From contig NC_064834.1 of the NCBI RefSeq assembly GCF_024166365.1, positions 54,974,001 through 55,038,000 of the forward strand: a DNA stretch of 64,000 nucleotides. Reading direction: 5' to 3'. Below are positions 36,401-48,400 of this stretch, one piece after another (within the stretch, counting starts at the first letter, position 1; each line of letters opens with the position of its first letter). The position numbers and the translations under genes are program-made. The notes beneath the pieces are model-generated. The model had not been told where the DNA came from, searched no databases, and worked only from the letters and a program-made list of their open reading frames with translations. This DNA comes from Elephas maximus indicus. Its lineage: Eukaryota; Chordata; Mammalia; Proboscidea; Elephantidae.

Positions 36401-39400
36401 CCGTCAAGAGGCAGGCCAGCTTCTGCAATGCCATCACCTTCAGTAACCGCCCGGTCCTCATCTACGAGCAAGTCAGGCTGAAGGTGGGACCTCCTCCCTG
36501 CTGCCCATCACTGTCTTACCCTGGGCCTCTGAGCTTTCTCCCTCATGACTGCCTTCTGTCACTGCCATTACTATACCCTGCCCCTTCTCTTTCCTCTCTA
36601 CTGCCACTTCTGCTCTTCCCTCATTCCCCTACTTTCTCTTCCCTATTTCTTACTCTTCTCCTTTCTCAACCTTCCCTGTGTGACCAAGAAGGAACAGGGG
36701 AGTAGAGTGGCCATGGGACCCACTAGCTCTCACCAGACTGGTGGGAAGGCTTCCTGGTGGGTGAGCTGGGAGTCTGTCCGAGGGTGTTCTTTAGGGAAGG
36801 GCCTACTCCTTCCCCTTGGTCTGACTGATGGGGGGTTCAGAGGCTGGGCTGGGCTGGAGGCTGTCTGAGCCAGCCCTCTGCCTGCCCAGATCATCAAGAA
36901 GCAGTGCTGCTGGAGCGGGGCCCTGCGACTGGGCTTCACAAGCAAGGACCCATCCCGCATCCACCCTGACTCACTGCCCAAGTACGCCTGCCCTGACCTG
37001 GTGTCCCAGAGTGGCTTCTGGGCCAAAGCGCTACCTGAGGAGTTTGCCAATGAGGGCAACATCATTGCCTTCTGGGTGGACAAGAAGGGCCGTGTCTTCT
37101 ACCGCATCAACGACTCCACTGCTATGCTCTTCTTCAACGGGGTCCGCACGGCTGACCCACTCTGGGCCCTGGTGGACGTCTACGGCCTCACGCAGGGCGT
37201 CCAGCTGCTTGGTGAGTGCCATCCCCTCTGGCCCCTTTGGTTTAGGGCACACTACTCAGCCTCCAGGTGCTGTGATCTGACACTGCTCAGTCCCATCAGG
37301 TGTGGGGGCCCCTCAGCAACTGGTAGCAGTCCAGGGCCAGGTGGGCATGGGAGCCCCAGAGCCTTTGTGTGAGCTGCGGAACACAGAGTGCATCCTTTCT
37401 CCAGGCCCACAGCTCTGACAAAGGGAGCCTGGGTGAGATGTCTGCCCTCTTCACTGTCTCAGACTATGCCCTTGAGCAGTGTACAACCTTCAAAACCATA
37501 ATCAGCAGTCTTAAGGACCTCCACCCCCAGGAAGTAATGAATATTAATCATTGTAACCATAATGTATAGAGTGCTTATAGTTTTTTTTTTTTTAATAGTT
37601 TATAGAGTACTTACTTTGTTAGTGCCCATTCTCATAGCAACCTTGGGAGACAGATTCCATTATTAGATCCATACAGGGGAGACTCAAGCTCAGGGAGGTT
37701 GAATTGCTGCCCCAGGAGACACAGCAGATAAGGGGTAGAGCTGTCCCTCAGCCCTGAGCCTGTCCAACTCCAAAACGAATGCTTAACACTTAGGCTCTGC
37801 AGCCCCCCAGGAGGCTGTGCTCCAACCCCTACCCTAGTGCATTTTGTAGGGGAGAGCAGAAAGCACTAAAAAAAAGCACTAGTGGGGGTTTAAGACTCCT
37901 CCAGGGGCTCCTGGGTCCTCAGCATAAGGCTGTTTCAGGAAAGTGAGAGTGCCCTCCTGTAGGGGGGATGAGGAGCGTTAGAAGGCTGCCTGACTTGCAG
38001 AGGTATCAGGCTTCCTGACCAAGTGGGGGAAGAGGGAGGCAGAGAAAGATGGGACCATAAAATGCCAGGGCTAGAAGGGGCCACAAAGAGGTTCAAGCTT
38101 CCGAGGGTCACACAGTGAGTTGGTGGCTGAGTTGGGACTAGAACCCTGGTCCCCTGACTTCCAGCCTAGAATTCTTCCCACCTTGCTACACTTGTGCATG
38201 TGAGCAAGTGTGTTTGCATTCATGAGTATGTGTGCACACACACTTAAAATGTGGGTGTAAACCAACCCATTGGTAAATTTGCTCTGTCCTCATGCAAAGC
38301 CTGCATGTGCCTCAGCTTCTTCATCTGTAAAATGGGTTGATGGGAAATTAAATGCAATTAAAGAGGCTGTGAGTAAAGTGCCCCCCATGGTCCTGGGTAC
38401 CAAGTAGATGCTCAACCAATACTCCTTTCTCCCATCTCCCATCCCTACCCGCTTTCCCTGCCATGGAGGTGGCTAAAAAACTTTTTTTCTTTTCTGACAT
38501 TAGAGCCTAGAAACAGTGAAGCTCTTCTTTTCAAAGCACATTTTTTTTTTGAGTAAAAAGACAGCAAAAATAAAAACAAACAAATGAGTAATTGTCAGAA
38601 GCCTTTCTGTTTGTTGAGTTCCAGACATTAGGGGGCTGTTTTTATTAACTAATACTTCAGGAACCTTCTGTTTTCCAACTCAATAAAAGTGTTTCTACAT
38701 TCACATTAACGTGTTAAGAGCCCCAAACCAGGCTATTGCTGGGTTAGCTCTTGAGGAAGGGAGCCCAAGCTGAAGAGGATTATCTGCTTTTCATTCCCTC
38801 TGTGAAGTGGGTGCACCTGCAGGGCTTCTACCTGTCAGAGGCATAAAGGGTTATGCGCCCAGGCTGTAAAGTCCAACAGACCCAGCTCAGATCTTGGCCT
38901 CACCCTGTGCTATCCATGGGACTTCAGTTTCCTCATCTGTAAAATGGGGATAATAATAACTATTTCAGGGTTCTTGTGAAGGATCATGTCAAGCAGTTGA
39001 CCCACAGTTGGTAATTGATTTAGTCATCTAGTGCTGCTATAACAGAAATACCACAAGTGGGTGGCTTTAACAAAGAGAAATTTATTCTCTCATAGTCTAG
39101 TAGGCTACAAGTCCAAATTCAGGGTGTCACCTCCAGGGGAAAGCTTTCTGTCCCTGTTGGCTCTGGAGGAAGGTCCTCATCATCAGTCTTCCCTTGGTCT
39201 GGGAACATCTCAGCACAGGGACCTCAGGTCCAAAGGGTGTGCTCTGCTCCCAGCACTGCTTTCTTGGTAGTATGAGGTCCCCTACTCTCTGCTTGCTTCC
39301 CTTTCCTTTTACCTCTTGAGAGATAAAAGATGGTGCAGGGCACACCCCAGGGAAACTCCCTTTACTTTGGATCAGGGAGGTGACCTGAGTAATCCCACCC

Positions 39401-42400
39401 TAACCCTCTTAACATAAAATTAAACAATCACAAAATGGAGGACAATTACACATTACTGGAAATCATGGCCTAACCAAGTTGATACACATTTGGTGGGGAT
39501 ACGTAATTCAATCCATGACAATAATCAACTGCTGTCAGTCATTCCCACCCATCCTAGAGTGGGACATGCATAACCTCCAGTTAAGTGAACATCTTCCCAC
39601 TGCTCAGATATCCTTAGGGCCTGACATTTCAATCACTTGGGGTTCCAAGACTTGAGTGTGAGCTCCAGTCTGGAAATTTTTCTCTGAGCCTCAGTCTTAT
39701 CATCTGTACAGTGGTTGTGAATACTATGACTTGGCCCAGGGCTCTGCCCAGGAGGTTTGAAGGAGGTGAGGCCAACATTCTTGGTCTTCCCTAAGCCAGG
39801 AATGCCCTTCCCCACAGCCCACAAGGATCAAAATCCTATTCTGGCTTTAAGGCCCAGCTCGAAAGCCACCTCCTCCCTGAAGCCTTCCTGGGCAGAATTC
39901 TGTTCTCTTTCTTTGGTGTCCACCACATGGTGCCTGCACTCTCAGCACTGAGGCATTGGCTGTGCCTCAGTCTATCCAGATGTCTGTTTCCCCCACAAGA
40001 TGGTGAGGGCTTTACGGAGGGGCCTGTGCCTTACCCATCCTGGTTCCTCTCTAGAATGGGATCTCGTGCCTGGCATGTGGAGGATGGTCAGTGATATTTG
40101 CGGGGTGGGTAGGGAAGAGGGCTGGGATGGATGAATGGCAGAACAGATGCCTTGCTGGATAAAGGAAAATGTGAGTGGGTAGGGAGTGGAAGTAGACCCA
40201 GTCCTGCCCACAGACAGCCCCAGGCTCACTGGGAAATTACGGAGACAAAGCAAACACTGAAGACACAATCAGGGCATAACCTAAGAGAAGACAGTAAATC
40301 ATTAAAAGCTGTGGTCATAGGATCCCTGCCATCTGCCAGAGATGACTTCCATCTGGTTAATCTCATTTAACCCTCCAGCAGCAGTCTCTGAGTGAGTGGT
40401 TTTTATCCCCATTTGGCAGGGAGAAAACTGAGGCCTGTGGAAGCTTGCCTGTGTAGGTCTGTGGCACAACTGGGGCTTGAACTGAGTTTTCTAAATGCCA
40501 AAAGCAGTGACTTTCCCACTACCCCCCAGCGGGTTTAGGCATTAAGGGAGGCAGGAGGCCAGAGGAAGCTGAAGGAGGATATAATCCAGGATGTCTTCTT
40601 GGAAGAGGGGATTTAGGCTTAACCTACAAGTTCCAGGAGGATCTGGGTGAGTGGAAATGAAGGAGAAATTCCAGGTGAAAGGAGGCTTCTAACCCTCAGA
40701 GGCCTGGAGAGTAATTTGAAGGGCCCCCACCCTGGGGCCAGAGCCCAGGCAGCCTGACTTCGCCTGGCCCCATTCCCCCTGTTTGACTATAAATGGATTT
40801 TCCTACGGTATTTTCAGTTGCATTTGGATTTCCCAGCAGACTCCTTTTTGGACACCCAATAAGGCCAAGGCCTCAGCTGATTTCCATCCCAGCTATAAAT
40901 CACCATAATCCCTGGGCATTTTCAAACACTGATGATGGCCCCTAAATTCAATTAGCAGATTAAAATATCTCTTCATTTTGTTCTTCCTACACTGATTTTG
41001 TTTTGTTAAAAAAAAAAAAAGAGGTTCATCCAAGATATCTTCCGAGGTGTGAGGCGGCCTTGCTGTGCTAAACCCTCATTCCCCGGCCCTGCCCTCTGGG
41101 ATCCTACCAGCTGCCTTAACCAGTCTCTGGGTTGATTTCCTTTCCTCTCCTTGTTCCTCTCTTCCCTGCTTCCCATCTCTCCTGCCTCCTTCCATTGCCT
41201 GCCACCTTGAGACATCTGTATCTTTCTGGGTCTTTCTCTCCACTGCTCCCTCTCTCTTCCTTCTCCCCTGTGGCAGGGAGTGGGGAATGGGTGGTCTTTC
41301 TTTCTCAGCCCCTTGACTGGCTGAGGCTCCCCAGGCTCCTCTCACTTTCCTGTCTTCCTTCCCAGCTGCTACTTCCAAGTTCCTCTCTCTCTTCTGAGGA
41401 AAGTAGCTTTCTGTCTTGTTGACCCTGAGGACAGGCCAGCCTTTCCTAGGGTGATTGTCCCCCAAACCAGTGTCTGATCTTTAAGAATTTCTTGCTGAGC
41501 CTGTGCCCTCCCTGCACCGCCCCCCATCCCACCCACCTCTGTCTGGAACCTTGGCCAAAGGCTTCCAAATTCTACCTGGTCTGTTATCTGCTCCTCAGAC
41601 CAGAGGCTTCCTGGGGCACCTGGCCCATAGAGGTAAACCTTGGCCGTGGAAGGATTGGCCATCTCCCCAGATGGGGAGGCAGGGGCTGGTGTCTCTCTCT
41701 GACTGGTGCCTCTGGGCATGTACCCCATGCCTGCCCCCAATGCCCTGACCCTAATCCATGGCCCCAGCAGGCCAGCTTCAGCCCTTCCAGGCTCCCTGTG
41801 ACCTGTGACATGCTGGAGTGCCGCAGATCACCCGCTTTCCTCGGGTGCCCTGGCCCAAGCCCAGGCTGGTATCTCCAAGAATAACATCTTCCTACCTCCA
41901 GGAAGAAGGACCTGCCAGCAACTAAATAAACGCAAGTTTTATGGGGTGATTAATACTTGCAGAGATAAGCTCCTATCCCAATTTTTCAAGGTCTTCCTGC
42001 TCCTTTCAGAAATGTTGGCACAGGAAGAGTAACCATGGGTGCTAGCAGCAGGCTGGTGAGGCAAGGCTCACTTACAAGGCACCCCTGAGCACCCTTCTAT
42101 GCCCACCAGGGCCTGGGCACTATGTAGGGGCTTGGGGAAACAAAAGCATGGAAACCCAGCTTCTCTTCTTAAGAGTGATTACACTGGGGAACATTCCATA
42201 TACCGCTACAAGGTGGCCTACATCCAGTTCTGCAATTAAGTGTAGGCTAAGAGTGAAACTGGGGGTGCAGGCGGGGAGCAATCCAGGAGGACTTCCTATA
42301 GGAGATGAATTTCAAGTCAGGAACCAAGGGAGGTGAAAAGAATGTATTGGTTGGGGAGGAACATTTTAGGCCAGTGGAGGGGTATGTGCAGGCAGAGGTG

Positions 42401-45400
42401 AGAATTAGCAGTCAGAAGGGGAGCCCAGGAGGTGTAACGGTTAAGCACTTGATGGGCAGTTTGAACTCACCAGCTACTGCATGGGAGAAAAGACCTGGTG
42501 ATCTGCTGCAATGAAGATTACAGCCTAGGAAACTCTGTGGGCAGTTCTACTGTGTCCTATAGGATCTCTTATGAGTTGGAATTGACTCCACAGCACACAA
42601 CAACATCCTGGGAAGGCGAGGGAAGGGGAGAGAGGATGAAGTGGAAAGGCAGCGGGTGCCTTGTGGGGATAGGTGTGCACACACATCACAGGGGAGGGAA
42701 CCATGGGAATAGAAAGTTTCCAGCAGCTTCTGTGTTGTCAGGCTCTTCAGTAGGAGGAATTGTGAGTGACAGTGGGGAAATGTGAGGTCCAGAGAATTGC
42801 CTAAACCCTCTCAGTGGGTCAGAAGCCAGGCTGGGTCTGGAATTCAGATCTTTCAGGCTGATCTGCGGATAAGGTCAGCAAGTGGGGGCCTGTTGGCATA
42901 TCACCGTGGTAGTGGCTGAACCCACAGGAGCATTAGGAGGGCATGAGATGGGCTCCCAAGGGCCTGTGACGCTCTGCTTTGCCCCTGGTCTTTGCCCCTG
43001 CCTACAGACAGGTTCCCAGGTCTTGGTAGAAGACCCGCACCAGCCTACGGAGGAGAGAGATGGACGGAGACTTTCTGGGTAGTTTCCTGAGGGCCAAGCT
43101 GCTGCTGGGCCAATTCTCTGGGTGTCGGGCCAGCCCCGCAAAGAGGTACCCAGGCCCGTTCGGAGATGAGGCCTCTGCATCAGGTCCCCTGTCCTGGGCG
43201 TGCCCCATCTTGGTGGCACTGGCAGCGTGAGCGGTCCCCGGCCAAGGGCCACACTGCCATCTGGGGCTTCCACTTCCCAGGCTAAACCAATATTTACTCT
43301 CAGTTGTGCCTGCTAGGGACTGAGAGGCAAATATTAGTTTAAAGAGCCTGAGCCTAGCTCTTGAGATGAAGAAAGAGTCGAAGATGCTGATCATGATTTC
43401 TTCTTCTCTGATAATTTTAATTTCTTCTTAATTAAAAAAAAATTGTTGTTCCTATGTCAGAGGCTATTCCAGGCACTTCCCTTCTGCTGACCCCAAATTC
43501 TATCAACAATATCAGGGCTCTATACCAACCTTCTCCTCCTCTAGGAAGCCTTCTCTGGCCTCTCCTGTCTTCAATGACCCTTTCTCCTCAGTGCCTGATG
43601 CATGTGGAGGTCTAAGTGGTATAAGCAGTTCTCCATCATGTACTGTCCTGCTGCTTAAGAAAACACCCTAAGCCCTCTTTGTACATAGTATAATCATCTC
43701 TCTATTGTATATATTGCTTATATATTTCTCTCTGTAATTTACTGAACGCTTACTATGTGTCCAGGCTCTGTATTAGGGCTTTCATGTGCTTTACTTCATT
43801 TTATCCTCACATCAACCCTAAAAAAGTTTATTATTGTATGCATTTCATAGAAAAGGAAATGGAGACTCAGAAAGGTTCCGTAATTTGCTCAAGGTCACAC
43901 AGCTGGTAGTTGGTCACACCGCTGGGTTTGAGCCCAGGAGCCTGGGCTACATTGCCTCTCAGCTTCCCTGGATATGAGTCCATCTTGTCTCCCTATTAAG
44001 TTTGGATAGTCCCCAGAGATGGGGACTGTGGCCTCCCTATGTCTCCCAGAACAGAGCTAACCAGAGTTTAAGGCTTCAGGGATCAGCCTGCATGTTGGGC
44101 AATGTGTGGAGAGCACAGAGAGGCTGCTGGGGGCCTGCAGCGTTAGTACAGGGAAGAGAGGCGGTGAGGTGCCCAGGGTCCCCAATTCAGTGACCAGGGT
44201 GGGTCTGCCTGCCGCATAGTTCCCTGAAGGCTCCTGGGGCCTGTGTCTGGTCCTGTTGTTCAAGGTGCACTTTAACTTTCTACCAGAATGAACATATAAA
44301 ATTGAACCGTATTGAAATTGCCAATACCGGACCATTTTTAATCTCAAAACGGCAATTTCTTACAGTTCTGCCTAGTATCTCTTTGGCTCAAGATACATTT
44401 CTGGGGCCCTCTGAGAGATCTGTAGATCCCAGGTTGGTGGGTATATGTGCGTAGGGGAAGAGTAGGACCTTGCAGTTTTGAGGACAAAGCCCTCATGTCA
44501 GAAGCAGGAGACCTGACTGAATTGAGACTTGACTTGGCCACTCACTAGCTTTGGGCAAGTTTCTCAGCCTCTCTGCCACAACCTCCTCATCTGTTTTTTG
44601 GGCATAATTATACCTGCCCCACTTACCTCACAGGAAGCTTGTGGGGCTCACAGTTATATACAAGCGTTTATACAAATGGGAAAGTTTATTGCCTGTAGGT
44701 TTAGAAGAATACCTAATTTAAAAGCACCATCAAAAAAAAAAAAAAAATGCCCTGAGCCAGTCCTCCAACTAGAAGAGGGAGCCTGTACGCAAAGCCCCGA
44801 ATCAGGACGAAAGTAAAACCATGTAATTGAAATCGGTTCTTGAGACTGCATCTCCAACTGGGTTCCTTGGAATACTGGGGTTCCACAGAGGCCTCTCTGA
44901 GGCAGCTGAGAAGTGCAGAGGGAGGGCAAGTGGGCAGGGCTCTGTGCTCATTTCCTAGACTTCAAGAGCTTTTGATTCCATTGGTCAAAAGAATTCTACT
45001 GCTTTTGGAATACACACACACACACGCACATATTTGAGAACCAGTACACCAGCTGATTCTGAGAATCTATGTCTATATAAATGTGAGCATCTGTGACTCC
45101 TAGTGATTCTGGAATATTCCACCCGTCCCTCTAGGAGCCTCGGAAAGCATATTTCTCCCAGCTTTCCCATGGTCGGGTTTACAGCGAGATGGTAGAGGTG
45201 GGTGTGGGTTTCAGGGTATTGCCCAGAGAGGTGGAGAAACCCCTCGCCCGCTCAAGCCGTGTACCCTCCCTCCCTGACTCCTTCCCCCACCCCATGCCAG
45301 ATGTGGACCAGCAGGAGGATGTTTATGGGGACAGTAAATGGGCTGGCAGCGCCTTCTAAACAGCAGGCAGATACCCGGCAGGCGGCCTGGAGGCTGCAGG

Positions 45401-48400
45401 CTGACCCATGGTTAAAGATTACCCAGCGCTCCGGATGTGAGAGTCTAAACAAACAAGACTTGCAGCCTGATGGCAGACCCTGCTTTGAAGGAATCCCTCA
45501 TGCTCCTAATGCCCCTCTGCCAGTGTCCAGGCCTGCCTCAGTTTCCCAGGACTGGCTGGCAACAGGTGGCAGGGCTGGGTGCCTCTCTGGTCGGCAAGGC
45601 CCCAGTGCCTGCCTCAGGTTGGCCTTCCCCCTCCTCTCCTGCCTTATAGCCGCTGCCTCTTCTCTTCCCTTCTCCCCCCACCATCCCCCCCCCACCCCCC
45701 GCTTGCTCACCCTGTGTTCCAGGCATTTGCTAATGCAGTTTTCTACCCCAGGTTCACTCTTGCTTCTGTCAGTCCAAACCCTCCTGTCCTTTAGGGCCCA
45801 GATCAAATCTTGTTTCTTCTAAGATGCCTTCCCTGACCCGCTGTGAATTAGGGAGGGGCCTCAGCCTCTGCTGGAGGTCAGGGGATATTTATCCTAAAGA
45901 GGAGAAGACTCAGAGGGGGCCCCAAAGTGTGGCTCTAGGATACATTGTGGATCAAGACAAGCAGAATTTTTCTAACAGTCATAGCTGTTCAAAGACAGGG
46001 GATGGTATATTTGGGAGGTGGTGAGCTTCCCTGGAGCATCCTAGCCAAGGAGAGTGAGAATTTAGCCAGGATGGTTGGACTTCCTAGTTCACTTCTCAGA
46101 TCCCATCTAGCATGATCTCGCCAAGAACCTTATAACTAAATTGTATTCAAGTAGTTTCATGCCTCTAAGCATTGACCCTTCCACGGGTTGCTGGCTCCCC
46201 AGGATTTAGGGCTGGGCACACAGTAGGTCAGTGAGTGGGCGAACCACCAGGGAGATGCCTACCTACCCTCAAAGCCTCCCCTAAGGGAGGAAACACCTGG
46301 CCCTGCTGCCCTGCCCTTACAGGACCAGGCTACTTCTGCCCTGGTCCAAGGTATTTGTAGAGCCCCACCAGGGGCCAGAATAGGCAGGAGCTGAAGACTG
46401 ACAATTTCCTTCCTGAGAGAAGGGGCACGTGAGGGGAGCCAGCTTAGCAGGCTCTCCCCACTGTCTTGTGCCGCCCCTCCCCCCATCATACTCTAATGCA
46501 GGCAGCCATGTGTCCCAGTCACAGATTACATAACTTGTTGCTTCCAAACGTGGGGCCACCGCACTGCTTGGGGACACAGGTTGCTCATCTGGTTTTTCCC
46601 AGCTGACCCCAGGGCTCAGTCCTTCCCTGGAGTTGGTCCTATGGTATTCTCCCATGGCTTTGGGGGCCTGATCCCTTCCCTGACCTCCAACTTGGTGACA
46701 GTTCACTCAGCTGTGACCTTTGCTGTCTTTTCTGTGGAGGGCTCTCCAGCCAGCTCCTCCAGCTCAGGTTTCATCTATTTCAGGGCCCAGCAAAGCTGGG
46801 TCCACTGATGGGAGGGCTATTTTGGAGCTTGCTGGCTGCCTGCAGCTGCTCCTGACCCTAAGGGGTAGAGGGGGTGGGACAGAAGGCATACTTGGGCTGG
46901 ACACTGGCCCCAGGGATTCTGTTTTTAGCTGTTTCCCAGCATCTCCTGTACCTCCCCTCATAACTCCAGCAATATTTCAAGCAAGGCCAAAGGGGTCATT
47001 TTCCTACCCCCTTCTCCTCTGTCTCCATGCCCGCTGTTTCTCCTTCCTTCTTTCTCCTTTATCTCCACTTTTTAGCTTCTCCCTCCCAGTCTTTAGGCAG
47101 TAGTTTCACTCAGTGAATACTTCCTGGGTGCCATCATGACTGATAGTCCTGCATAAAGGTTGAAAAAGTCAATTGCCTGCTTACAGGTGGTTCTAAATTT
47201 AGTTGACAAACTCAACCTGGCAAACACTAATACCTGAGTTTATCAAGTACCTTCTAGGTCCCAGATCCTTCCCACTCTATCTCTGATCCCCGAAGCCATA
47301 CCACAAGGCAGGCATTATTATCCCTGCCTGCTCTCTAAGTGAGAGGTCTGAGGCTGGGAGGAAAGTTTTTTGCCCAACAGCCAAGAAGACAAGTGCTGGG
47401 TTGGAGATTTACACCCAAATCTGTATCGCCCCAAAGCTCACATGCACTTCCTTCTGAACCATATGGCATCTAAATGATAATGTTGTTATTAGGTGCTGTT
47501 GAATCGATTCCGACTCACAGCGACCCTATGTACAACAGAACAAAACACTGCCAGGTCCTGCACCACGTTCACAATTGTTGCTATGTTTGAGCCCATTGTT
47601 ATAGCCGTTGTGTCAGTCCATGTCATCGAGGGTCTTCCTCCTTTTCGCCGACCCTCTGCTTTACCTCCTGGTAACGTGGCCAAAGGAGTCTCACCATCCT
47701 CGCTTCCATGATAATAATGATAAGAATGGCTCATATTAAGCTGGTAATTATGCTGTGCCAGATACTCTACTGATTTTTCTCATTTATGCTGTGCCAGGTA
47801 CTCTACTAGGTGCCGTATGTACCTTAATCCATTTATTCTTCACAGCAACCATTCTAAGCGGAGGACTAGAATACAGATAAACGAGTACATGCTGATTTCC
47901 TGCTGAAGAGGAGAGACCCAGAGGGGTTAAGCTGTTTGTTCAAGGTCATACGGCCAGGAAATGACAGAGTCAGGATTTGAACCCAGTCTGATAACCTCAA
48001 AGTCCTCGCATTTAACTATGCTCCTATCCTACCTACCAGTATGTGGATTTTGGTTACTTTAAAAAAAAAAAAGAACTAAACTACTCTTAGGTTGCATTAC
48101 TAGAAATATATATATCAAAGGAGCCCTGGTGGTACAATGGTTAAGCATTCAGCTGTTAGATGAAAAGTCAGCAGTTCAAACCCACCAGCCATTGGGTGGG
48201 AGAAAGATGCGGTAGTCTGCTTCTGTAAAGATTACAGCCTTGGAAACGCTATGGAGCAGTTCTACTCTGTCCTCTGGGGTCACTATGAGTCGAAATTGAT
48301 CGACGGCAATGGGTTAATGTATACAATAGGGAGGTGATGGCCACCCTGTTCCCTGGGCTGGTCAGGGCATATTTGCAGTTTCAAGTCTAGTTCTCTTCAT

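Noticed and set aside
35487-36461. 324-codon His/Pro-rich open frame on the minus strand
   Set aside because: It is the translation of the 40-bp minisatellite plus the antisense of exon 2; no family similarity and no independent promoter or splice evidence.
45202-45822. 206-codon plus-strand ORF in intron 3
   Set aside because: Low-complexity Pro/Ser-rich reading with no similarity; overlapping open frames on the other strand indicate composition bias.
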